Shown: positions 17,743 through 25,064 of the stretch, one piece after another
Position numbering within the stretch: position 1 is the first letter of the stretch
How the letters are laid out: the number at the start of each line of letters is the position of its first letter
Source: Flavobacteriales bacterium
GTDB taxonomy: Bacteria > Bacteroidota > Bacteroidia > UBA10329
Direction of reading: 5' to 3'
DNA: 64,000 nt
Assembly: GCA_016124845.1 (NCBI GenBank)
Contig: WGMW01000006.1
Span: forward strand, 1 to 64,000
Program-made: the position numbers and the translations under genes
The notes under the pieces: model-generated
What the model saw: only the letters and a program-made list of their open reading frames with translations
Databases searched by the model: none
What the model was told of the DNA's origin: nothing

Positions 17743-17796
17743 GCAGCCAAAATTTTCAGCTCAGTTTTTTAAACAAAGAATGAACCGCTCTGTAAA

Positions 17797-17818
17797 CAGC
17801 TTATGAACAGCTTATGAA
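17797..17818. repeat. 11-bp direct repeat upstream of the candidate RNA
   Basis: CAGCTTATGAA occurs twice in tandem in the AT-rich region between the candidate RNA and the metalloprotease gene. It could be a protein-binding site for either divergent promoter. The remaining spacer to 17985 is AT-rich and shows no gene. Confidence 0.6.
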
Positions 17819-17985
17819 CTGAGTTTTAAACATTTGACCGATCGTCATGCTGTTGGCAAAGTACAGGTGTTCAATTATGTATCAAATGGTACCAAACTGA
17901 CAAAAAGTTTAAACGGTGACAGCCGAACGACCTCGTTCAAATAGTTTTTTTTGTTTGTTTGTCTCGATTTCAAACCACTCATCAA

Positions 17986-20700
17986 ATGACAAGAAAAATC
18001 TACTTATTCCTACTTGTAGTGTTGACCATTCCTGCCGTTTCGTTCGGACAGAATGGGATGAACAATCTGCGCAAGGTCAACATCAATGCGAGTTCAATTC
18101 CCGTTAGGCCGAGCACTTCTTCCGCTGCCGGTTCCAATCAACCTTTAGGCGAAAAATGCCAACAGAAAAGCAGAATGGAAGCGCTGATGGCAGCTGACCC
18201 GCTATACAGACAAGGTGTTGAGGATGCCAGAATGGAAACCAGAAGAATAATGGCTGAATTGGAATCAGGTGTGAGAACTGCGGCTACCGTTTACACCATT
18301 CCGGTCGTGTTTCACGTCATTCACAAAGGAGAGTCAGTAGGTTCTGGAACGAATATTTCCGATGCACAGATCCAAAGTGCTGTTGACGCCTTGAACCGTG
18401 ATTACCGAAGAACGAGTGCCGATGGCGGAATTGCTCAAGGTGCTGGTCCTGACCTTGAGATCCAGTTTTGTCTTGCAGGTGTAGACCCTAACGGAAACCC
18501 GCACTCAGGTATCAACCGCGTCAATGGAACATCGGTAAGCGGATATTCCTCAAATGGTATCACAAGTTCAAACGAGCAGTCTGTGAAGAATCTTAGCCGT
18601 TGGGACAACCGCTATTATTTGAATGTTTGGGTTGTTTCTGAGATTGATGGAAACGGTGCAGATATTTCCAATCCTAACAACTGGGGTGGAGGAACTGCCG
18701 GGTATGCGTATCTGCCAACAAATCCTGTCACGCAAAACTCATCACTTGACGGTGTGGTCATTCTTAATATCTGCACAGGAAATGACCCGAACCAAAGTCA
18801 TGGTTACCGACTTTGCAACTGGGCTGCTTTGACCGGGAGGACACTAACTCACGAAGTCGGTCACTTCCTTGGGCTTTACCATCCATTTGAGAACACTAAT
18901 ACTTGCAACTCTGAAACGAACTGCAACACTCAAGGTGATTACATATGTGACACCCCTCCTACAGTTCAGGGTTCATACTGCAACTCCCCCGCGTGCAACA
19001 ACTCACTTGTAGAAAACTACATGGATTACACCGAAGAATCCTGTCAGAACATGTTTACATATGATCAAACGGATGTTGTACGGGCAACCTGCGCAGGAGT
19101 TCGTAATGCGTTGACCACCACAAATAACTGCGGTGCAACAAGTTCCAACGATTACGATGCAGGAATCTCCGCTATTTCTACTCCTACTGGAACAATCTGT
19201 GAAACTACGTTCTCCCCGGTTGTAACGCTGAACAACTATGGAACCACCACGCTTACATCTGTTCAAATTCAGTATTACATTGACTCGAATGGACCATCTA
19301 CCTACAATTGGAGCGGAAGTCTGAGTTCGGGCAGTACTACTACAGTAACGTTGAACTCACTTACTACATCTTCCGGTGGTCATACGTTCACAGCGAAAAC
19401 TGTTTCTGGAACATTGAATGGAAGCAACACCGATCAGGACACGGGCAACGACCAAAGCTCTGGAAGCTTTACAGTTTCCACCGGAGGTAGTGGAGTTACA
19501 CTGACACTTACTTTGGACTGTTGGGGATCGGAGACCACATGGGAGATCAGAAACTCCTCAAATACTGTTGTAGAGTCTGGTGGGCCTTACACCGACAATC
19601 TACCTGGTGGATCTGGAACAATAACAGAAGCTTTCTGCCTTGCTCAGGGCTGTTATGACTTTACAATTTACGATGCCAACAGTGATGGCATCAACGGAAC
19701 ACTTTACCCGTCTTCATGTAACGTTGATGGTGATTACACCATTGTTGATGGAAGCAACGCCACACTTGTGCAAATGACGGCCAGCAATGGGAATTTCGGT
19801 GCCTCGGCCACGCATAATTTCTGTGTTGGAGGTGGGTCAAACCCAACCACCACGTGTGGCACTCTTGCCTCCTATGACGGTGAGAATTTCAGTGTAAACA
19901 GTACGGATCTTCCAAACTTCGATTTCCAAGCGATTGACAACGACCAACAGGCCGTTGCCACCAATCTTGCCAATGCCGGTTACACTTCAAATTGGATGGC
20001 AGGTTTCTACGAAGTTGTGGCTCCTGGCGACACCAACTGGTTCGTAGGTTCTACTTCTTGGCACGCCAATACTACAGTAGCTGCGGACAACTGGTTGACC
20101 TTTGGCCCTGTAACCATGCTTGATGGAGACGGCCAATTGAGCTGGAAACACATGATGGGCGATAACAGCTACAGAGACGGCTATGAGGTTCTTGTGGGAA
20201 CTTCAGGTACTGCAGTAGCTGATTTCAGCGGTGCAACTGCACTGTTCAGTGTTGCTGACAATGATGCTTCCACAGATGGCGATACCGTTTGGACGCAGCA
20301 ATCGGTTCAGTTACCTTCAGGAACATACGCCTACCAGAGTTTGTATTTCGCGTTCCACCACAATGCATTGGATCAATTCCTCCTTTTCTTGGATGATATT
20401 GATGTAGAAGGTTGCACATCGCTTACTGTGGGTGTAAAAGAAGATGAACAGTTCGATTTCAAAGTTTATCCGAACCCATCTAACGGAAACTTCACCTACA
20501 GATTCAAGGCTGCATCTTCACAGGACATCACGTTTACATTGGTGAATTCTGTAGGACAAACGGTTTGGGCCGAACAGAGCAAAGGGCAGATGGCAGGAAC
20601 CAACACCATCTCAACAGATAATCTTGCATCTGGCGTTTACACGCTAATGGTGCGAAGTGAAAAGTTGAATGTTTCGGAAAGACTGATTCTTACGAAATAG
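17986..20700 (+). CDS. Secreted M43 (pappalysin-type) zinc metalloprotease with T9SS sorting domain
   Basis: This 904-residue protein has a signal peptide in residues 1-21, ending VSFGQ, and a propeptide. The M43 catalytic domain has the zinc motif HEVGHFLGLYH at residues 289-299 and a Met-turn in NYMDYTEESC near 345. After it come a CARDB-like beta domain (about 385-510), a second beta domain with DCWGSETTWEI, a MAM/cleaved-adhesin-like domain (about 640-810) and a T9SS type A sorting domain starting at VYPNPSNGNF. It is predicted to be exported to the cell surface or medium to degrade protein. The ATG at 17986 is chosen over an upstream TTG because it starts the signal peptide directly. Confidence 0.9.
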   Translation: MTRKIYLFLLVVLTIPAVSFGQNGMNNLRKVNINASSIPVRPSTSSAAGSNQPLGEKCQQKSRMEALMAADPLYRQGVEDARMETRRIMAELESGVRTAATVYTIPVVFHVIHKGESVGSGTNISDAQIQSAVDALNRDYRRTSADGGIAQGAGPDLEIQFCLAGVDPNGNPHSGINRVNGTSVSGYSSNGITSSNEQSVKNLSRWDNRYYLNVWVVSEIDGNGADISNPNNWGGGTAGYAYLPTNPVTQNSSLDGVVILNICTGNDPNQSHGYRLCNWAALTGRTLTHEVGHFLGLYHPFENTNTCNSETNCNTQGDYICDTPPTVQGSYCNSPACNNSLVENYMDYTEESCQNMFTYDQTDVVRATCAGVRNALTTTNNCGATSSNDYDAGISAISTPTGTICETTFSPVVTLNNYGTTTLTSVQIQYYIDSNGPSTYNWSGSLSSGSTTTVTLNSLTTSSGGHTFTAKTVSGTLNGSNTDQDTGNDQSSGSFTVSTGGSGVTLTLTLDCWGSETTWEIRNSSNTVVESGGPYTDNLPGGSGTITEAFCLAQGCYDFTIYDANSDGINGTLYPSSCNVDGDYTIVDGSNATLVQMTASNGNFGASATHNFCVGGGSNPTTTCGTLASYDGENFSVNSTDLPNFDFQAIDNDQQAVATNLANAGYTSNWMAGFYEVVAPGDTNWFVGSTSWHANTTVAADNWLTFGPVTMLDGDGQLSWKHMMGDNSYRDGYEVLVGTSGTAVADFSGATALFSVADNDASTDGDTVWTQQSVQLPSGTYAYQSLYFAFHHNALDQFLLFLDDIDVEGCTSLTVGVKEDEQFDFKVYPNPSNGNFTYRFKAASSQDITFTLVNSVGQTVWAEQSKGQMAGTNTISTDNLASGVYTLMVRSEKLNVSERLILTK

Positions 20701-20720
20701 GAGGCTTTTCCAATTTTTTC

Positions 20721-20756
20721 AAGCCCCATCGGAATTGTCCGATGGGGCTTTTTTTG
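20721..20756 (+). terminator. Rho-independent terminator after the M43 protease
   Basis: AAGCCCCATCGG pairs with CCGATGGGGCTT over 12 bp around an AATTGT loop, followed by a run of T. Confidence 0.9.
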
Positions 20757-20796
20757 TCTCTGTCGCCATGTTCCAAACCCAAAAAATCTATTTTAC

Positions 20797-20804
20797 TAAG
20801 TTTG
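20797..20804 (+). promoter_or_regulatory. -7 promoter element (TAAGTTTG) of the bTHX gene
   Basis: This is a perfect TAnnTTTG match 30 bases before the ATG at 20835. It supports that start over in-frame upstream codons, which would read back through the preceding terminator. Confidence 0.5.
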
Positions 20805-20834
20805 TCCGAACTCGAACCAAAAATCAAACAGATC

Positions 20835-21107
20835 ATGGGAAAAGGAGATATCAAATCACGTAGGGGGAAAATTGCCAGAGGCTCGTACGGAGTCAGACGC
20901 AAGCGCAAAACTGCTGTTTCGGTGGTCATTCCTCCAAAGAAAAAAGCAGCAGCCAAACCAAAGGCGAAAGCAAACGTTGAAGAAGCCGCAGAAGAAAAGG
21001 TGACCAAGAAACCTGTAGCTAAAAAGACGGCAGCCAAAAAAACAACCGCAAAAAAGGCCACAACTACGAAGAAAGCGGCAAGTAAGAAAACTGCAGATTC
21101 CAAATAG
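20835..21107 (+). CDS. 30S ribosomal protein bTHX with histone-H1-like C-terminal tail
   Basis: The first 26 residues (MGKGDIKSRRGKIARGSYG, then VRRKRKT) match bTHX, a tiny basic protein that binds 16S rRNA at the top of the 30S head. Most bTHX proteins stop after about 27-40 residues. This one has 90 residues, with a tail rich in Lys, Ala and Thr in AAKK/TAKK steps like histone H1 or bacterial HU/Hc1 tails, interrupted by an acidic NVEEAAEEK patch. The tail probably binds RNA or DNA non-specifically. A -7 element before the ATG and a terminator after the stop mark a single-gene transcript. Confidence 0.85.
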   Translation: MGKGDIKSRRGKIARGSYGVRRKRKTAVSVVIPPKKKAAAKPKAKANVEEAAEEKVTKKPVAKKTAAKKTTAKKATTTKKAASKKTADSK

Positions 21108-21131
21108 GAGCATCTCTGTACGAATTCTAAG

Positions 21132-21160
21132 AGCCCGACCATACAGGTCGGGCTTTTCAT
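21132..21160 (+). terminator. Rho-independent terminator after bTHX
   Basis: AGCCCGAC pairs with GTCGGGCT around a CATACA loop, followed by TTTCATTTT. Confidence 0.85.
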
Positions 21161-21244
21161 TTTAAAAGACTGTGGATGAACTGTGTAAAAGACAATTTGA
21201 CATGCATCCAACAACTGGCAGAAAAATTGCGTTATTAGTGTATC

Positions 21245-21832
21245 ATGAACGTTACCGACATATTCAACGTGCCAGAACAAAGGTTGAAAGCAAGGAGCGG
21301 AAGATTGCTTATTGCTGAACCTTTTATGCAAGATCCATATTTCAAACGATCGGTGATACTGTTGACAGAGCATAGTGAGAACGGCTCTTTCGGATTGATC
21401 TTGAATAAGCCGATTCCGATGTATCTGAATGAGGCTATTGAGAATGCGCCTGTCTTCGATTCTAAGTTGGCGCTGGGCGGTCCTGTTCAGAAGGAAACAC
21501 TGCATTATTTGCATCGGTTCGGTGACCGTATTCCAAATTCTACCGAAGTGATGGATGGTGTTTTTTGGGGCGGAGATTTCGAAACCGTGAAACAGCTTAT
21601 GAAATCTGGCGAACTGAAACCCAAGGATATCCGATTGTTTGTGGGCTATGCTGGTTGGGCAGAGGGCCAGTTGAAGAGTGAAATGGAAAGTAAGAGTTGG
21701 ATAATAGGTCGTGCCACTCCCAAATTGCTCTTCACCACAAAGCCTGAAAGTCTGTGGTCCGATATTCTGAGCAAGATGGGGCAGCCTTATTCTTACATGG
21801 TCAATCTGCCCGAAGACCCGCGGCTGAATTGA
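21245..21832 (+). CDS. YqgE/AlgH family protein
   Basis: This 195-residue cytoplasmic protein matches the YqgE/AlgH family (UPF0301) across its length. It has GRLLIAEPFMQDPYF at residues 20-34, the GSFGLILNKP block near 49-58, LALGGPVQKE near 77, and FVGYAGWAEGQL near 137. The family's biochemical role is unsettled; AlgH was linked to alginate regulation in Pseudomonas. The length is typical. Its stop abuts the stop of the convergent aminotransferase gene, with a TGATCAGATCA sequence at the junction and no hairpin. Confidence 0.9.
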   Translation: MNVTDIFNVPEQRLKARSGRLLIAEPFMQDPYFKRSVILLTEHSENGSFGLILNKPIPMYLNEAIENAPVFDSKLALGGPVQKETLHYLHRFGDRIPNSTEVMDGVFWGGDFETVKQLMKSGELKPKDIRLFVGYAGWAEGQLKSEMESKSWIIGRATPKLLFTTKPESLWSDILSKMGQPYSYMVNLPEDPRLN

Positions 21833-22678
21833 TCAGATCAACCTGTAGGTCCTATTTATCTCATCCGTGAGTTTTGAGGCAAATCGTTTGAAGTAGCGTT
21901 TCTTGCCAACGGCAGCAACCCATTGCGGTCCTCGAGCTGCGTTTGTGAGAAAACACTCGTCCGCATCGTTCAATTCCTTTACTTCCACCAAACGCTCGGT
22001 CACTTTTAATCCCAATTGCTTTGCCTGCGAAATAACCACCGAACGCATAACGCCTGGAACGCCACCATTCCTCAGATCTGGCGTGATCAGCTCATTTCCT
22101 TTCAATAGGAAAATGTTGGAACCTGTGGCTTCGGCCAAATAACCGTTCGCATCGAGAAGGAAGCAATCATCCAAGCCATTCTTCTGAACAAAAACACCGC
22201 CCATGACATAAGGCAATGAGTTGCTCGATTTGAACGAACTCTGTGGCGCTGGATTGATGCTGTGCGTGGTGCATACCTCCACATGAAGCCCGTTCCTGTT
22301 CAATCTGTATTCAGGGAACTCCGCTGGTTCGCAGACCAATGACCAGCCTAAAAGGCTCTCTTCAGGTGCGTATCTGCCTTCACCCAAGCGAAAGCCGTGA
22401 AACCTCAATCGCGCATTCTCCAAGCTATTCTGTTTGCAAAGCTCCGAAGCATATTGCCCGAAGGTCTTCTCATTCAGATTTTGAGGAATTCTAATTTGAA
22501 GGAAATCCGTTGCCCGCAATAAGCGTTGCCAATGTCCTTTTATCAATGGGACGGAACCATTGGACATCCGCATCGACTCAAAGAATCCATCGCCATAGCG
22601 GAAGCCTCGGTTGGAAACGCTGAGAAGTTTCTCATCCGCAGGATAAAACTGGCCGTTGAAAAGTTGGTATCGGCTCAT
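21833..22678 (-). CDS. Aminotransferase class IV (PabC/IlvE-like)
   Basis: This 281-residue PLP enzyme of fold type IV has RGFRYGDGFFESM near residues 22-34. The likely PLP lysine lies in SFKSSNSLPYV, followed by LAEATGSNIFLLKG and GVPGVMRSVV, which bind cofactor phosphate. It may be 4-amino-4-deoxychorismate lyase or a branched-chain-type aminotransferase; the two cannot be separated here, though size favours the PabC-like group. It starts at the ATG of an ATGA overlap with the upstream HAD gene, so it is probably translationally coupled. It is the last gene of a six-gene leftward operon. Confidence 0.82.
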   Translation of the reverse strand: MSRYQLFNGQFYPADEKLLSVSNRGFRYGDGFFESMRMSNGSVPLIKGHWQRLLRATDFLQIRIPQNLNEKTFGQYASELCKQNSLENARLRFHGFRLGEGRYAPEESLLGWSLVCEPAEFPEYRLNRNGLHVEVCTTHSINPAPQSSFKSSNSLPYVMGGVFVQKNGLDDCFLLDANGYLAEATGSNIFLLKGNELITPDLRNGGVPGVMRSVVISQAKQLGLKVTERLVEVKELNDADECFLTNAARGPQWVAAVGKKRYFKRFASKLTDEINRTYRLI

Positions 22679-23157
22679 GGTAATTCGCGGCAAAGTTGAA
22701 GAATTCCGCTGTTCGCGTCAATGCGAATTCCTCGAACTCCCGCGGCCTCTGCCGCCAAGATGTCACGCTCGCCATCACCGATAAATACTGATTGGGAAAC
22801 ATCGATATTGAATCGGGCAATGGCCTTCTGCAACATCAATGGTTGTGGTTTACGGCACAGGCATTTTCCAACGTCATCATGATGCGGACAGTAATAGATC
22901 TCGTCCAGATCGATATTACTTTTCTGTAGCTCCGAACTCAGCTTTCCGTGCAACTCCTCTACCCTTTCCTTTGAGAAGATTCCTTTCGCGATTCCGCCTT
23001 GGTTGGAAATAACAATAAGCAGATAATTCTTCCTTTTCGCCTCTTTCAACGCTGCGGACACATCTGGCAGCACCTCAAAATCATCCAACTCAAACGTGTA
23101 CTCGCCACGTTCCCGGTTCAGCACGCCATCGCGGTCAAGAAACAGGGCTTTTTTCAT
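22675..23157 (-). CDS. HAD-IIIA phosphatase (GmhB/HisB-N type)
   Basis: This 160-residue cytoplasmic phosphatase carries the catalytic DRDG motif with nucleophile Asp8 and acid/base Asp10, motif II Ser in VISNQGG, and motif III GDGERDI. A Cys/His cluster CPHHDDVGKCLC matches the structural zinc site of D-glycero-manno-heptose-1,7-bisphosphate 7-phosphatase (GmhB) and the HisB phosphatase domain. The heptose role is likely but not certain. It overlaps both neighbours by four bases, so expression is coupled to the rhomboid gene before it and the aminotransferase after it. Confidence 0.85.
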   Translation of the reverse strand: MKKALFLDRDGVLNRERGEYTFELDDFEVLPDVSAALKEAKRKNYLLIVISNQGGIAKGIFSKERVEELHGKLSSELQKSNIDLDEIYYCPHHDDVGKCLCRKPQPLMLQKAIARFNIDVSQSVFIGDGERDILAAEAAGVRGIRIDANSGILQLCRELP

Positions 23158-23774
23158 CCGAAGAAACGGTCAACGATCATGGATATGAACACCTTGAACT
23201 GAGACGGAACCATCAATATGGAATAAGAGAAACCGAAAGCTGCGCCCCAGAAATGGGCATCGTGTGCAATATTGTCGTTCGAGTTCTTATCGAGGTACCA
23301 TTCCAACGCCAAATAACCGAGACCGAACAATACAGCAGGAATCGGAATAGGAATGAACATCAGAAATAGATCCATGGTAGGATTGAAGTAAATGGAAGAG
23401 AACAGAACAGCCGCCACCGCGCCACTCGCACCAACGGCATTGTAGTTGAAATTGTCCTGATGCTTTTGAAATGATGGAAGGGTTGAGAACAGAATTCCTC
23501 CAAGGTAGAGCGCAACATAACCAAATGCACCTACCGTTCCGCGATAGCCTGTAAAGTAGCTTTCGCTCATCTTCCCGAAGAGCCAAAGCACCCACATGTT
23601 CACGGCCAAGTGCATCCAACCAGAATGGATGAACGCGTGGGTAATGACGCGATACCATTCCCCACCATGTTTGACCAAATAGGCGTTGAACATCAGCTTC
23701 GACATCATTTCACGGTTCTGAAATGCCAGAACGGAAACCAAACCTGTAATGATGACAATTACGATGGTGATCAT
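23154..23774 (-). CDS. Rhomboid family intramembrane serine protease
   Basis: This 206-residue polytopic protein has about six membrane segments. The catalytic dyad is visible: Ser117 in GASGAV and His174 in HDAHFWGAAFG. The oxyanion-region His55 and Asn59 in HLAVNM of segment 2 are also present. Rhomboids cleave transmembrane substrates within the bilayer; the substrate here is unknown. It overlaps the patatin gene before it and the HAD gene after it by four bases each, within the same operon. Confidence 0.9.
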   Translation of the reverse strand: MITIVIVIITGLVSVLAFQNREMMSKLMFNAYLVKHGGEWYRVITHAFIHSGWMHLAVNMWVLWLFGKMSESYFTGYRGTVGAFGYVALYLGGILFSTLPSFQKHQDNFNYNAVGASGAVAAVLFSSIYFNPTMDLFLMFIPIPIPAVLFGLGYLALEWYLDKNSNDNIAHDAHFWGAAFGFSYSILMVPSQFKVFISMIVDRFFG

Positions 23775-24712
23775 ACAACTTCTGTTTTAGCACGCCATTG
23801 TTCCAGCGCTTTCTTGCAGGCGTTTCGGCCTTCTTCCACCAGTTCCTGCCCCCGATAGAATTCGAGTGTACTGCCTACGTGACGCGGAATGCTAACTACA
23901 ATGTCGGGTTTGTATATCTCGATGTTCTGCTCGCACATGCGGTCCTGCATGAAATCGTAGGTCTTATTGAGCATACCGAGATAGTTGAGCGTGGTCTCCT
24001 GATTCTTATCCACCGGCTGTTCCTGTTCCGATTTGGACATGTTCAACCAACTCTTCACCGTATTCACCATCCGCGAAGTGTAATCACGCGCCTCTTCGTC
24101 AGAATGATCCTCATGCTCATCTTCCAACTCTACCTCGCGATAACGGACGTGACCTTCGGCATGCGCGTTGATGTTTACTGCCACCACAAGCGGTGTGGTA
24201 CGCGGCATCAACGGTTCCAGCGGAAGCGGATTGAGCACACCGCCATCAATGAGAATACGGTCGCCCAATTTGGAAGGCATCATCAAGGTGGGAATGGACG
24301 AAGATGCTCGGATGACCGTGTAAAGGTCGCCTGTCCGCATCCATATTTCCTCCTTGGTCTTTACATCCGTAGCTACGGCCGTGTACGGAATATCAAAATC
24401 CTCAATGCGAATTTCTCCGAGCAATGACTTCAGATGTTCAAGCACTTTTTGGCCTTTCAGCACACCTTGCGTAGACATGGTGAAATCCATCAATCTGAGC
24501 GTGTCTCTTCGATTGAGCTGTAGTACCCAATCGGTGAACTTATCGAGTTTATTGGCGCAGTAAATTCCGCCAACGCAGGCACCCATTGATGTGCCGGCAA
24601 TGTTGCCAATCTCGAAACCCTCTTCCTGCAAAACCTGAATGACCCCGATGTGGGCCAAGCCACGTGCCCCGCCACTTCCCAACGCCAACGATACTGTTTT
24701 CGGATTGTCCAT
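23771..24712 (-). CDS. Patatin-like phospholipase family protein
   Basis: This 313-residue protein carries the patatin dyad. The oxyanion loop GSGGARG is at residues 12-18, the nucleophile Ser42 lies in GTSMG and the catalytic Asp156 in DGG. It likely hydrolyses lipid acyl esters at the inner leaflet, like RssA/NTE-type bacterial patatins. An acidic stretch around residues 185-205 (VELEDEHEDHSDEEARD) is unusual. The C-terminal part includes TYDFMQDRM and a VSIPRHVG segment typical of the RssA-like group. It overlaps the rhomboid gene by four bases and follows the small membrane gene by one base. Confidence 0.88.
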   Translation of the reverse strand: MDNPKTVSLALGSGGARGLAHIGVIQVLQEEGFEIGNIAGTSMGACVGGIYCANKLDKFTDWVLQLNRRDTLRLMDFTMSTQGVLKGQKVLEHLKSLLGEIRIEDFDIPYTAVATDVKTKEEIWMRTGDLYTVIRASSSIPTLMMPSKLGDRILIDGGVLNPLPLEPLMPRTTPLVVAVNINAHAEGHVRYREVELEDEHEDHSDEEARDYTSRMVNTVKSWLNMSKSEQEQPVDKNQETTLNYLGMLNKTYDFMQDRMCEQNIEIYKPDIVVSIPRHVGSTLEFYRGQELVEEGRNACKKALEQWRAKTEVV

Positions 24713-24713
24713 T

Positions 24714-25064
24714 CTATTTGCTTATTGCTGCTCTGATCCAGCCTCCGGTCATGGAAGCAACACCAGCCACCAAACCTCCAAGGAAACCAGTGATAATGAC
24801 CATCACAATGCCGAACGTGGGCAATTTAAACAACTCGAGAATCTGCATTGTAAGGATGGAATCACTTTTAACATCTATGAACAGCGAGAGCGCCATCCAC
24901 GGAATGGCAACGCCATAAAATCCCGAAAAGAATGCGGTGGAATCGCCTTTTCCGAGAGCAGTTTCAACCGCCAACGCCACCAACACGGCCGTCCACCAAG
25001 GGAAGTAGGTCTGCGTGAGTGCGCTGAGTCCAGCGATCAATATCACCCTGATCAACAGATTCAT
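24714..25064 (-). CDS. Small polytopic membrane protein
   Basis: This 116-residue protein has three or four hydrophobic segments (about 3-18, 22-36, 45-62 and 85-112) with a Gly-rich last segment (GFLGGLVAGVASMTGGW). It is not recognised as any named family. The conserved-looking FPWW and AIPWMALSLFIDVKSDS could be re-entrant or periplasmic. It overlaps the penicillin acylase gene by four bases and precedes the patatin gene by one base, so it is almost certainly co-expressed with them. The context hints at an inner-membrane role in lipid or acyl metabolism, but that is inference. Confidence 0.75.
   Translation of the reverse strand: MNLLIRVILIAGLSALTQTYFPWWTAVLVALAVETALGKGDSTAFFSGFYGVAIPWMALSLFIDVKSDSILTMQILELFKLPTFGIVMVIITGFLGGLVAGVASMTGGWIRAAISK

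Noticed and set aside
17421-17760. tmRNA, RNase P RNA or 6S RNA at this place
   Set aside because: The conserved 5' and 3' ends of tmRNA, the P4 strands of RNase P RNA and the single long bulged hairpin of 6S RNA were not seen, so it is listed as an unknown RNA.
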